Source: Aurantiochytrium sp. KH105
Taxonomy: Eukaryota > Sar > Bigyra > Thraustochytrida > Thraustochytriidae
Direction: 5' to 3'
Assembly: GCA_003116975.1 (NCBI GenBank)
Contig: BGKB01000165.1
Span: 62,001 to 126,000, forward strand
Length of the DNA: 64,000 nt
The notes under the pieces were generated by a model that was not told where the DNA came from, did no database searches, and saw nothing but the letters and a program-made list of their open reading frames with translations. The position numbers and the translations under genes were made by a program. This document shows, in pieces, positions 19,707 through 29,312 of this stretch (its first letter is position 1; every line of letters starts with the position of its first letter).

Positions 19707-20211
19707 TCTTCCTCGCCTTCGTCAGCTTGTTGTAGCTTGTTGTCTTCTGACGGTGGTTATGGTGAAGATGATTGTCCTTGCACACTCGTTCAAGATGCCA
19801 GGCAGCCAGCAAGGCAGCCAGCCTGCCGCGCGAGCCGTCTCGCTGGGCCGATGTTCGCTGCCGTGGCTCTCGGCGGTCTGCGCAGGCCTTTCTACTATTC
19901 TAGCGTCGCAGGTTTGCTGCCGTGGTTGTCGGCACGCACGGGTTCAGCTCGCCCGTGCTGGACTCGGAGGCCCCCAAAACCAAAGCAACCTTCAAAAGCG
20001 TTCAAAAGGGAAACCCCAAATCGGTGCGCGAGCGAAGATATACACCACCACCAAGGGAGGCTCGCACGAGAACGCGCCCCGGCATCTTCAATACTCGCGC
20101 GACACCAAGCGCGTGCTGACTAGCCACGCCCTCTCCGAGTCGGAGTTTAACCAGCCCAAGTGCCGCGCGAGCGAGTAATCTTTGTCGTAGGAGAAACGCG
20201 GCGAGAAGACC
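19707..20211. promoter_or_regulatory. Divergent promoter region (small nuclear-type protein / SOD)
   Basis: A 505-bp stretch between divergent start codons. It holds CAGCCAGC runs near 19800 but no recognised core motif. An open frame on the + strand (19651-20178) overlaps the gene to the left and has no family signal. Confidence 0.4.
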
Positions 20212-20958
20212 ATGAAGACGTTTGGCCGCTGGGTCTGCGCGAGCCTCGTGCTGGGCGTCTTGACAGGGACGGCGACGCCGCCGACCGTGGCAGCGCAGAA
20301 TTTGCCTTTGCCACCGCTGCCCTACGCATATGATGCTCTCGAGCCTTACATTGATGAGCAAACCATGCGAATTCATCATCTCAAGCACCACCAAGCGTAC
20401 ACGGACAATCTCAACAAGGCTCTCGCCACAATGCGTGGAGACCCGGAGCTCAAGCATCTGGCGAAGATGGGCATCGACAAGCTTTTGCAACACCTCGATG
20501 AGGTCCCTCCACGCCTCCGTGGTCAGGTGCGAAATCATGGAGGTGGCTATGTGAACCACGACCAATTCTGGCGCAACTTGAGCCCCAACGGTGCTGGTGA
20601 ACCAGGTCAGGGCTCAGCACTGCAGCACGCCATCGAAAAGTCGTTTGGATCTCTTGACGGCTTCAAGACCGTATTTAGCGAAGCTTGCCTCGGTGTTTTT
20701 GGCTCTGGATGGTGTTGGCTCTGCTTCAACACCGAAGCGCAGACGCTTTCTGTGGAAACGACCTCCAACCAAGACTCACCGACGTCTGCCGGCCTGGAAG
20801 TGATTATTGCCCTAGATGTTTGGGAGCATGCCTACTATCTCAAGCACCAGAATCGTCGCAAGGACTACTTGGAGGCCATCTTTGCTGTGCTCGACTGGCA
20901 GGAGGCTGACGCACGTCTGCGCAAGGTTTTGCACGATGCGACGAAAGAGGACCTCTAA
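20212..20958 (+). CDS. Secretory manganese superoxide dismutase
   Basis: A 248-aa member of the iron/manganese superoxide dismutase family, converting superoxide to oxygen and hydrogen peroxide. Metal ligands are visible: H55 (MRIHHLKHH), H116 (VNHDQFW), D202 and H206 (LDVWEHAYYL). Manganese rather than iron is suggested by GGGYVNH before the second ligand and by Q187 in SNQDSP, the Mn-type second-sphere glutamine. Residues 1-29 form a signal peptide (hydrophobic WVCASLVLGVLTGTA, then PPTVAAQ) rather than an Arg-rich amphipathic mitochondrial presequence, so an extracytoplasmic or ER destination is inferred. Its length without the leader is about 219 aa, normal for the family. Confidence 0.95.
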   Translation: MKTFGRWVCASLVLGVLTGTATPPTVAAQNLPLPPLPYAYDALEPYIDEQTMRIHHLKHHQAYTDNLNKALATMRGDPELKHLAKMGIDKLLQHLDEVPPRLRGQVRNHGGGYVNHDQFWRNLSPNGAGEPGQGSALQHAIEKSFGSLDGFKTVFSEACLGVFGSGWCWLCFNTEAQTLSVETTSNQDSPTSAGLEVIIALDVWEHAYYLKHQNRRKDYLEAIFAVLDWQEADARLRKVLHDATKEDL

Positions 20959-21566
20959 AAACAAAACAAAACGAAAATAAGACAGACAACAAAAGCACAC
21001 ATCCACGTAAGGACCGGCTGTTTTTGCGCACGAACTACCTCGTCCGCCTTCAAGTCTCCTTTCGTTTTGGGTGGGCTCCTTGCCCCACACACATTTCAAC
21101 TCCCATCAAAGAGGATGACAGTCAGTCAAAAGCACGAGCGGCCTCATTTGTATTGAAACAAAAGAACAAGTAGACCTACCAACTTCAAAGACCGATCAAC
21201 TCCTCTTTCTTTGCTGGTCAGCCCGCCAGCCAGTCAGTCAGCCAGCAAGCAAGCAAGCAAGCCATTCTGATGCTCTTTTTTTATATCCGTTGAGCGCAAC
21301 CCAATTCAAAGTTTGTCTCGAATTGTATACTTCTACTTTCTCTAAACTGAATGATCCCTTGAGGCGGTGTGACGACACGTCAGACTTTGGACGGCTTTCG
21401 CACACTAAGACCCTTGTGAACGAGCGAGCGAGCGAACGAACGAGGGAGTGCGCACGCACACACACGCGATAGATGAGATAGAAAAGCTCCGCTCTTTGCA
21501 TCGCCGCGCGCGGAGGCAAACACAAAGACTCGGCCTCGCTCGCCAGCGACACGAGAGCGCTGTGCG
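20959..21566. other. Intergenic region, SOD 3' flank and CFAP57 5' flank
   Basis: It starts with an A-rich 3' UTR and includes a CAGTCAGCCAGC / (AAGC)n run (about 21228-21265) and a GCGAGCGAACGA run just before the CFAP57 start. No gene is seen. Confidence 0.5.
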
Positions 21567-24500
21567 ATGGAGTCGAATGAAGAGAAGCCGGCGGGAGAAG
21601 GCCTGCGCCCGGACGGCGCGAGCGACGATGCTGGCGCCAAAGGAAATGGAGCAAATAACACCACCGGCAACGTCGACGGCGAGAACGGCGGCAACACCGG
21701 CAGCACCAAGGGCACGGCGGGTGGGTCTGGAACCGGGAGCGCCAACCTTGTTCCACGACACGTCTTTGGTCTCAAGGCCGATGTCGCCGACAGCGTCTGG
21801 TTCTTGGAGGAGAACCTTATCATGTACCCTGCAGGCAACAACGTCATTGTCTATCACACGGACACGCGCGTCCAAAAGTTTATTCAGGGTACCGAGGGCT
21901 GTGCGGGTATTACAGCACTGAGCGTTTGCCCAAGCCGCAAATTTGTTGCCGTCGCAGAGCGCGGCCAACGGGCCAGCGTGAGCATCTATGATCTCGGAAC
22001 CCTGAAGAAACGTAAGCTTCTCACCACGTCGGAATGCAACTCGAGCGAGTACGTGAGCGTTTGCTTCTCGAGCAACAAGCAGCTCCTCACGCTCGGCGGT
22101 GGGCCAGATTGGAGTCTCGTACTCTGGCAGTGGGAAAAGGCCAAGGCCTTGTGCGCCGTCAAGGTCTCCAATGGCGCCGGGGCCCCGCTGACACGGTGCA
22201 GCTTTAACCCTGTCGACCCCTCGGTCGCTTGCGTGACAGGCGACGGCATCTTCAAGGCTTTTCGCATCGTTGAAAGCATCTTCAAGCCAATGCCAAATTT
22301 ACTCGGTCAAATGGAACCCAAACGCTTCACTGCACACCTCTGGCTCAACGATGATCGCGTTCTTCTCGGTACAGACGCGGGCGAATTCATTCTATTCGAG
22401 GCCGGCGAGTACCTTGCGACTCTCGAGTTCGCGCCACGTAACAACAAGGCCATTTCCTACATGGTGACCATTTCGGATGGGTTCATCGCAGGCTGCGAGG
22501 GTGGCGACCTTCGCGTCTATATCGCCACTGAAGATGATGCCGGGTACTACCATGAAACGAAGATGCTCAACATTTCGGAGGCAGGTAATCAGAGCGCTGG
22601 GAATCAGTTTGTGGCTTCAAAGTCGCCAAGCGCCTTCTCCGTCGCGCCCGTTCGTCGTGGCATGACCGCGGCCACCACGTTCCAAACGCAGAACACCCAG
22701 CTTCAGCAAATGCAACAGCTCCAGCAGGAGGACACCTTTGAAGAGACAATTATGTCCATTGCTGTGAGCCCCTCAGAGGAGTTTGCCGTCGTGGCCCTCA
22801 ATACGAACCAGCTAGCTCGCGTCCGCCTCACAAGCAGTGACCTTCTCAAGCAGGACGAAATGACCAGCCAGGTGCTCGTCGACCCGTTTCACCGTCAAGG
22901 ACTTGGCAATACAGCGCGCATCACCGGTCTCGACGTCTGCGTGCGCAAGCCTCTGATTGTGACCTGCGGCCTAGACCGCTCTGTGCGCATCTGGGACTAT
23001 CTTGATAATCGCAACGAGCTCACCAAGTTCTTTAACGAGGAGGCGCACTCTGTGAGCTTTCATCCTTCGGGACTGCACATTCTCGTTGGATTCTCGGATA
23101 AGCTGCGTCTCATGAACCTTCTCATGGACGACCTGCGCCTTGCCAAGGAGCTCCCCATCAAGGCTTGTCGCGAGTGTCAATTTGCCAACGGTGGGCACAT
23201 GTTCGCGGCAGTGAACGGAAACACGATTCAGGTGTTCAACACGTACACGTGCGAATGCATTCGGACCATGCGTGGCCACAATGGCAAGGTTCGGTCGCTC
23301 TTTTGGTCCCACAACGACGCGCAGCTCGTCTCTGCAGGCATGGACGGCGCCGTCTATCAGTGGGATCTCAAGGAAAACAAGCGCGATGGCGAATATGTAA
23401 AGAAGGGCTGCAATTACACGTCTGCGATCTGCAACAAGGCCGGAGATGCCGTCTTTGCTGTGGGCAACGACGCCATGCTGCGCGAAGTCGAATTTCCGGT
23501 GTCCGTCGTCACGAAGGAGATCGAGTCGCGCAGCACCCTGAGCCAGCTTGCCATGAGTACCTCCCAGCGCATGCTTTTTGGCGCCTCGGCGGACTCTGGG
23601 CGGCCTGGGTCCATTCGCTCCTTTAAGTTCCCGCTAACAGGAGACTACGCCGAATTCTCGAGCCTTGCGGGACCCGTGACGCGCATGCGTTTATCCTGGG
23701 AGGATCAGTTTCTCTTTGTAGCGGGCGAAGATGGCACCTTGCAGATCTTTGAGGTCCGCGAGAAGGACGGCCGCGGCGGCGTTGCGGGCGTTGCGGGTGG
23801 GTCACCCGCCGGCGCTGCCTTCGACAGCGTCATGGCTCAGTCGCTTCAATATGCAGAGGAGATCCTTGTCACCAAGACGGATCTTGAGGAGAAGAACGCG
23901 CTCATGGCTGAACTGAAGAGCAAGGTGGACGAGCTCACGCTGCATAACGAGTACCAGCTGCGCCTGAAAGACATGAACTACAATGAAAAGATCAAAGAGG
24001 TCACGGAAAAGTTTACCCAGGAGCTCGAACAAGACAAGAACCGCTATGAGCTCCTGCGAGAGGAAAAGAACGATCTCGAAATGGAGTACGCTGACAAAAT
24101 TAAGCAAGTCCAAGACCAACATCAGCAAAAGCTGCAAGAGATCGAGTCCACGTATCAGACCAAAATCATGGCCGAGGTCGAGCGATATCAGTCGCTTTGC
24201 CGCGAGCGCGACCAGCAAAAGACGCAGTGGGACAAGCAGCAGCAAATGCTCGTGGAAAGTCACGAGCGATACATTAACGAGATCACGCTCGACTACGAGC
24301 AGCAGCTGCAAGACGATCACGAGCTCAAACTCCAAGTCGTCGGTGAGGTCGAGGACATTCAGCGCGAGTTCGATGAGACAATGCGGCAGCTCGAGGGCGA
24401 TATCGACAAGGAGATTGAGCTCCTCAAGGCAAAGTACGAAAGCAAGCTCGGCGCCGAACGCGAAGCGACTCTTCGTTTCAAAGGCGAGAACGGTATCATG

Positions 24501-25658
24501 AAGAAGAAGTTCTCCGCGCTTGGCAAGGACATTGAATTTCAAAAGGAAGATATCAAAACCATTCTCACAAAAGAGGAGGACCTTTTGGCGCAGATTCGCG
24601 CCCTGGAAAAGGACATCCAAAGTCTACGTGCCGAGATCCGCGACCGCGACGAGACCATTGGCGACAAGGAAAAGAAAATATACGACCTCAAGAAGAAGAA
24701 TCAAGAGCTCGAAAAGTTCAAGTTCGTTCTCGACTACAAGATCAAAGAACTCAAGCGCCAGATCGAGCCCCGTGAGAACGAGATCGCTGACATGAAGGAT
24801 CAGATCAAGGAGATGGACCACGAGCTCGAGCAATATCATAAGCGAAATGCCGAGCTCGACGTAATGATTGGCGACTTGCGCTCAAAACTTGACGCCATGC
24901 AAAAGGCGATCATGACGAACCGGCAGCGTCTCACGGACCAAAAGACACGCATGTTGCGCTTCAAGGGTGCTCTGCACGAGTGTGCTCGGTATGCGCAACA
25001 CCCAGAGCGCCTTCGGAGCCAGGTCGAGGCGATGTTTCAGGCCAGCATGAACGATGAGGTCAAGGCAGAAACCGTCGATGTCGACATCAAGCGCGAGTAT
25101 CTTCGCCAAAAGGATTTTCTCGAGAAAAGCGCTGACCTGCTCAAACGACGCCTTTCGACGGATGTCCAGCGCCACAAGGAGGAAAACATGTCCATCATGG
25201 AGCGCAACATGGGCCTCATCAAGGAAATTGGCGATCTTCGTGACCAAATCCGGCACACGCGAATGCAGAGCGCCGCAGAGGCCCCCGAAACGGCCATGGT
25301 GTTTTCTGGGGCAACCTTGCCTGGGGGACCGTCGGCTCCGGCGTCTTCGAAAAAGCGATCGCCGCCTGCAGCCGCGCGTCGCATCAGGCAGCGCGGTAAC
25401 GAGGCTTCAAGCCCTGATGGCCTGACTGCCGCGTCCTCGTTCAGCAACAATGCGTCACCCTCTGAGACAAAGGCATCCCCTGGCCCTGGCTCTGCGACTG
25501 CTTTTGATGATAGCATGACGCCGGAGGAAGCGCAGCTCCTTGAGGAGCAGCGTAGTGAGATTGGCCGCCTCAAGGCCTATTTGCTCCAGCTCAAGGAACA
25601 ACTTCAGGCACAACGTCCTGGTTCGGGGCGAGAGAAGCTAGCTCCAATTGATGCATAA
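21567..25658 (+). CDS. CFAP57: CFAP57/WDR65-like axonemal WD-repeat and coiled-coil protein
   Basis: A 1363-aa protein. A Gly/Asn-rich head (1-60) is followed by two WD40 propellers (about 65-730), with blades such as ITGLDVCVRKPLIVTCGLDR...VRIWDY and VRSLFWSHNDAQLVSAGMDG followed by YQWDL. A long coiled coil (about 760-1270) follows, full of KEIEELKxK-type heptads, and a Pro/Ser tail. This order and length match cilia- and flagella-associated protein 57, which is associated with inner-arm dynein in motile axonemes. It implies the organism makes flagellated cells, as thraustochytrid zoospores do. The start at 21567 is the first Met in frame. It converges with the next gene, 305 bp between stops. 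Confidence 0.93.
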   Translation: MESNEEKPAGEGLRPDGASDDAGAKGNGANNTTGNVDGENGGNTGSTKGTAGGSGTGSANLVPRHVFGLKADVADSVWFLEENLIMYPAGNNVIVYHTDTRVQKFIQGTEGCAGITALSVCPSRKFVAVAERGQRASVSIYDLGTLKKRKLLTTSECNSSEYVSVCFSSNKQLLTLGGGPDWSLVLWQWEKAKALCAVKVSNGAGAPLTRCSFNPVDPSVACVTGDGIFKAFRIVESIFKPMPNLLGQMEPKRFTAHLWLNDDRVLLGTDAGEFILFEAGEYLATLEFAPRNNKAISYMVTISDGFIAGCEGGDLRVYIATEDDAGYYHETKMLNISEAGNQSAGNQFVASKSPSAFSVAPVRRGMTAATTFQTQNTQLQQMQQLQQEDTFEETIMSIAVSPSEEFAVVALNTNQLARVRLTSSDLLKQDEMTSQVLVDPFHRQGLGNTARITGLDVCVRKPLIVTCGLDRSVRIWDYLDNRNELTKFFNEEAHSVSFHPSGLHILVGFSDKLRLMNLLMDDLRLAKELPIKACRECQFANGGHMFAAVNGNTIQVFNTYTCECIRTMRGHNGKVRSLFWSHNDAQLVSAGMDGAVYQWDLKENKRDGEYVKKGCNYTSAICNKAGDAVFAVGNDAMLREVEFPVSVVTKEIESRSTLSQLAMSTSQRMLFGASADSGRPGSIRSFKFPLTGDYAEFSSLAGPVTRMRLSWEDQFLFVAGEDGTLQIFEVREKDGRGGVAGVAGGSPAGAAFDSVMAQSLQYAEEILVTKTDLEEKNALMAELKSKVDELTLHNEYQLRLKDMNYNEKIKEVTEKFTQELEQDKNRYELLREEKNDLEMEYADKIKQVQDQHQQKLQEIESTYQTKIMAEVERYQSLCRERDQQKTQWDKQQQMLVESHERYINEITLDYEQQLQDDHELKLQVVGEVEDIQREFDETMRQLEGDIDKEIELLKAKYESKLGAEREATLRFKGENGIMKKKFSALGKDIEFQKEDIKTILTKEEDLLAQIRALEKDIQSLRAEIRDRDETIGDKEKKIYDLKKKNQELEKFKFVLDYKIKELKRQIEPRENEIADMKDQIKEMDHELEQYHKRNAELDVMIGDLRSKLDAMQKAIMTNRQRLTDQKTRMLRFKGALHECARYAQHPERLRSQVEAMFQASMNDEVKAETVDVDIKREYLRQKDFLEKSADLLKRRLSTDVQRHKEENMSIMERNMGLIKEIGDLRDQIRHTRMQSAAEAPETAMVFSGATLPGGPSAPASSKKRSPPAAARRIRQRGNEASSPDGLTAASSFSNNASPSETKASPGPGSATAFDDSMTPEEAQLLEEQRSEIGRLKAYLLQLKEQLQAQRPGSGREKLAPIDA

Positions 25659-25963
25659 GAGAGATATTTTTTTCGTTTCACAGCCTGTTTCTCGCAAGCT
25701 TATATGCGCGCAAGGAGCATTCGCATAATTGATACTTCGTTCGTTTTCATGATATCGGCTAGTGTTCGCAAGCAAATCTTGAGAATGAACAACGAGAAGA
25801 AGAAGATGTTCGCAAAATTGAGATCCTCTTTGTACGTTCGCAGAAGCTGGACAGCCACGTTCGCCATCTAACGGCATATGGCTCGACAGAGCGTGTGCAT
25901 CTTGCTTGGTCAGAGGTGAGCCGCCATGCTGGTCTCTCCCAACACAACGTCGCGCTGGAGTGG
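25659..25963. other. Convergent 3' region
   Basis: A 305-bp spacer between the CFAP57 stop and the stop of the helical unknown protein. It is slightly AT-rich; nothing else is recognised. Confidence 0.5.
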
Positions 25964-28297
25964 CTACATGTAAGGGTTGGAGTCGCTGTAAACCATTCGA
26001 TGTGCAAGGAGCGGGAGAGACTCCGAAGAGTCTGAGGAGACGCCCATGTAATACTGCTTGAGAAGGCCTGCATATTGACGAAGCGAGGCGTCCACATAGG
26101 CGCGGCGTGCTTCTGGAATGGAAGGATCCTTTTCGAGGCACATGCGAACATAGGAGTCGATCTTCGAGCAAGACATGATGTCGATGAGGAGCTCCTCATT
26201 GTCTGTAACGCTCGAATCATCAAAGGCGGCCATTCTTCGCTCGTGGGAAGACTGACCGCTGTAGACCGCAGGTGGAACCGCAGCGCTCTCGCCGTCACGA
26301 GATGGTTCGCCAAAGGCGAAGCGCTTTTGCGACAGGGCGCGCAGCGGACTACATGCCTCTTGAGATTCCCCATATGATTCGATCACGAGCGCGTCCGTGA
26401 AGCAAGGCAAGTTGCGACGATCCGCGCGCAAAACCTTGTACACGAGCGTAAGGTGGAAATAGGTGCGCACCTCACTGGACCAGTGAAGAAAGAGCGCAAA
26501 GAAACACGAACTCATCAAGTCATTGACGAACTTGACGCGTAGCTGGCCACGAAAAAGATGAAAGGTATTGTACAGAAGGCTCAGTACCTTGAGCAGGACT
26601 TGAAAGAGGTCCGACTCGAGCAATTTGCCAATGCCGAACCAATAGGTCGGATAGTCGAAAGATTCGGGAAGACGAGGGATATTCGCCAATGCAGCGGCTC
26701 GCGCGGCGGTCGGGGAGGCGTCTTTGACATTGTCGTCGAGGATGCGCTGCTTGGGTGGTGTATTACGGCTGTTCTGATTGTGGTTGGAGATGCCTTCGCG
26801 CGCCGAGCCAGCATATGCCACAGTGGAGAACCACAAGTTCAGATGCTCGACGCAGCTGTCGACACTCAGCAGCGAGTGAGCGTTCGTGCACATAAAGGTG
26901 AGCTTGATAAACGGGTTGATGAGGGCTTTGTTGCTCAAGAGCGCTAGCGCGGATCGTTTGACGCGCATATAGGCCGGGAGCGAAGTGACCCAGCCGTCGC
27001 CGTCGCCAACTCGGCGCTTGCAAATGCCATCCCACCACATGGACGAGCGCAAGAGCGGCCAAAAGCAGTCAAGAACCAAGTGGTAGGCCGGGACCACCTC
27101 CCAGGTGATCGGATGGGTGGCAACGCTTTCGACGTGAACCACATACATTTCCACAAAGGTGAGGAAAAAGGTTTCTTTGGTGGCCAGCCACGAGAGGCAC
27201 GCATTGTCTGTCGTGAGCACACGCGTGAGCGCTCGCGCCTCCTCTTCGGAGTTGAAGTAGTTCCACATGTACAAGTCGGGATTGCTCATAATGAAGACGC
27301 CTGTTGAGGTCTCCTCCGCGGCGGCGGCCGCGGCCGCCAAGGCCGCTCGCTTTTGCTTGCTTCGCATGATGGCATCCATTTGGGCAGCGGCCTCGGAATC
27401 AGCACCGGCAAGTGCCCCTTGGCGTTCTCCCTCACTGACGTCGTGGCAAAAGTTTTTCAAGAGTTCGTCTCCCTCGTCCTCCTCGTCTTTAGTGTTTTCC
27501 TCCTCCTCCTTTTCGCCGGCTTGAGCCTTGTCTTCGACTTGTGCCTGCTTTGCAGCCACGGCATCACTGTTGTCATTTCCGCCGTCCATGACCACCTTGC
27601 CGGTGTCCTCAATGCCAATCTCGTGTTTTGTGCTCGAGGCATCGGGGGAGAAGGGCTGCAAAAGACGAAGTTCGTCGGGGTACTTGCCTTCGCGCTGCAT
27701 CGCGGCCTTGCGCTCTAGTGCGTCCACGATGCTTCCGCCGACGAGAGGGAGACGAAAGAAGAATACCACGAGGGTCTGGGCGCTAAAGTGGATGATCTCT
27801 GCATACTTTCCCTTGTTGGTCATGGACTTCATCACCAGCATGTAGGTTTGCACAAGCAAAGTCTTGTACTTTTCCGCGAGCCGAAGATGGGCCTGGGAGC
27901 AGCGAGGGGCTGCGGAATTAGGCCCAAAGCCAAGGTTTTCGAGAGCAAACTCCTCGCGCTGCATGAGCTGCACGATGAGCGAATATCCAAGATCTTTGAC
28001 GGACGTCTTGCTCATAACCACCACGAATTCGAGCAGGTACTCCCAGAGCATGAGAAGATCCCGTTTGGCCTGAAGCATTTCGTTTTCGTCTGAGTTGACG
28101 AAGCGGGATTGGCGAATAAACGGGTCAAGTTTGCGAAGGATGGCGATGCGCTCGTGCACCGCCAAGCCCTGGCCGCTCCGGCCGGAGCCCCCTTGCCGGG
28201 CGCATACTTGCTGCACGAGCTTGGTGAATGATGGCTGCCATTTGTCGTACGAGGTCGAGTGGGTCAGCCGCTTGAAGACGTTCAAGAAGCTGTCCAT
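25964..28297 (-). CDS. Large helical protein of unknown function (armadillo-like)
   Basis: Predicted 777 aa from the ATG at 28297. A further 67 upstream codons are open but Arg/Pro/Ala-rich, so I start at MDSFLNVFKRLTHSTSYDKW. The protein is mostly alpha-helical with many Trp, Leu and Phe (VKRSALALLSNKALINPFIK, FFALFLHWSSEVRTYFHL). It is broken by an acidic/Ala insert (about 265-330) that includes EEEENTKDEEDEGDELL, and an Ala run follows. The C-terminus has DNEELLIDIMSCSKIDSYVR. The pattern resembles helical-repeat proteins such as the DUF1765/armadillo-like group, but I cannot confirm membership. No signal peptide or transmembrane helix is evident, so a cytosolic scaffold is the cautious guess. 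Confidence 0.8.
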   Translation of the reverse strand: MDSFLNVFKRLTHSTSYDKWQPSFTKLVQQVCARQGGSGRSGQGLAVHERIAILRKLDPFIRQSRFVNSDENEMLQAKRDLLMLWEYLLEFVVVMSKTSVKDLGYSLIVQLMQREEFALENLGFGPNSAAPRCSQAHLRLAEKYKTLLVQTYMLVMKSMTNKGKYAEIIHFSAQTLVVFFFRLPLVGGSIVDALERKAAMQREGKYPDELRLLQPFSPDASSTKHEIGIEDTGKVVMDGGNDNSDAVAAKQAQVEDKAQAGEKEEEENTKDEEDEGDELLKNFCHDVSEGERQGALAGADSEAAAQMDAIMRSKQKRAALAAAAAAAEETSTGVFIMSNPDLYMWNYFNSEEEARALTRVLTTDNACLSWLATKETFFLTFVEMYVVHVESVATHPITWEVVPAYHLVLDCFWPLLRSSMWWDGICKRRVGDGDGWVTSLPAYMRVKRSALALLSNKALINPFIKLTFMCTNAHSLLSVDSCVEHLNLWFSTVAYAGSAREGISNHNQNSRNTPPKQRILDDNVKDASPTAARAAALANIPRLPESFDYPTYWFGIGKLLESDLFQVLLKVLSLLYNTFHLFRGQLRVKFVNDLMSSCFFALFLHWSSEVRTYFHLTLVYKVLRADRRNLPCFTDALVIESYGESQEACSPLRALSQKRFAFGEPSRDGESAAVPPAVYSGQSSHERRMAAFDDSSVTDNEELLIDIMSCSKIDSYVRMCLEKDPSIPEARRAYVDASLRQYAGLLKQYYMGVSSDSSESLPLLAHRMVYSDSNPYM

Positions 28298-28571
28298 CGT
28301 GGTTTCGGCGCTGCTGCCGCCGAGGTCGTCGCGCGGCGGCTCGAGCTGTCTGGCGACAGCCCGGCAGGTCGGTCTCGCCTTCTCTGCGACTGTTGGCGTG
28401 CGGGACGAACGGGGCCCGGCCGGGTCTCGCACGCGATCCCGGTCTTCTTCGCGCTCAGCGAGCAGATAGACACAGGGCCAACGCTCACGCGTCCGCACGC
28501 GCGCACGAGCAATTGCACGACCACCGACCGCGCGCAGCGAGGCCCGGGGCTTCTCCGCGCGCGCTTCGCAG

Positions 28572-28572
<1 letters not shown>

Positions 28573-28626
<54 letters not shown>
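28573..28626. repeat. (GTCT)n microsatellite ending in (ATCT)n
   Basis: About eleven near-perfect GTCT units end in two ATCT units. It lies about 280 bases upstream of the chosen start of the helical-protein gene. Confidence 0.85.
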
Positions 28627-29030
28627 GGCGTCGGCTTCGCCGCTCGCTCGCTCGCTTGCTTGCTGCTCGCCTCCTGCCTGCCTGCCTGCCCGCCCGCCTG
28701 CGCGCGGGTCTCGCGCAGCGGCTACGCGCGCGGCGGCTGCGAGGCGCGGGCGCCGGCCTGCGGCCTGCGGTCTGCGTCGGCGCGGCGGGCGGCGCGCGCG
28801 CGATGGGCCGGGCGCGATCGATCGATCGATCGATCGAATGAATGAATTATGCGTTTAGCCTTTTCTCAGCTTGAACTTGAATTGCGCACAAAACCCGTCG
28901 TCACGCTCGTCTTGACGTTCGTTTTCCACGTGATTGTCGCCGTCGTGCTCGCGATCAACGTCGTTCACGAGGAGTGCACCGGGCAAATAATCCAATGAGC
29001 GAACGAGAAAACAAACGAGCAGATAAAGAA

Positions 29031-29275
29031 GGAAACAAGCATGTAGATTGAGCACCGTGGTCCATGTCTTCAGCGATTCAGCACTCATAGATCCATGCAG
29101 GCAGTGCGTCCGAATGAGCGCATCTCTACAACGAACAACGAGAGAAGAGGCGAAGGAAACAAGCATGTAGATTGAGCACCGTGGTCCATCTCTTCAGCGA
29201 TCCAGCGCTTTAGAGATCCATGCAGTACATCAGAATGAGCGCATCTCACAACGAACAACGAGAAAAAAGGCGAAA
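29031..29275. repeat. 124-bp tandem duplication, two copies
   Basis: Copy one is about 29031-29154 and copy two about 29155-29275. Both begin GGAAACAAGCATGTAGATTG and end with ACGAACAACGAGA, followed by AGGCGAA. They differ at a modest number of positions, suggesting a fairly recent duplication in the 3' flank of the dynactin gene. Confidence 0.85.
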
Positions 29276-29312
29276 CTGCTCGAGATGAACGTGATGTACT
29301 TTTTATGCAAGG

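Larger units (their letters stand above)
28298..29312. other. Intergenic region with microsatellite and tandem repeat
   Basis: This is the 5' flank of the helical-protein gene and 3' flank of the dynactin gene. It holds (TCTG)n at 28573-28617, a CCTG/CCCG stretch, (GATC)n followed by (GAAT)n at about 28818-28845, and a 124-bp tandem duplication (29031-29275). No gene is seen. Confidence 0.6.

Noticed and set aside
19651-20178. 175-aa plus-strand frame before the SOD
   Set aside because: It starts inside the minus-strand gene and reads Ser/Arg/Gln-rich repeats; no domain.
23802-24620. 272-aa minus-strand frame
   Set aside because: It is antisense to the CFAP57 coiled coil; Leu-rich translation is the expected shadow of GAG/AAG-rich codons.
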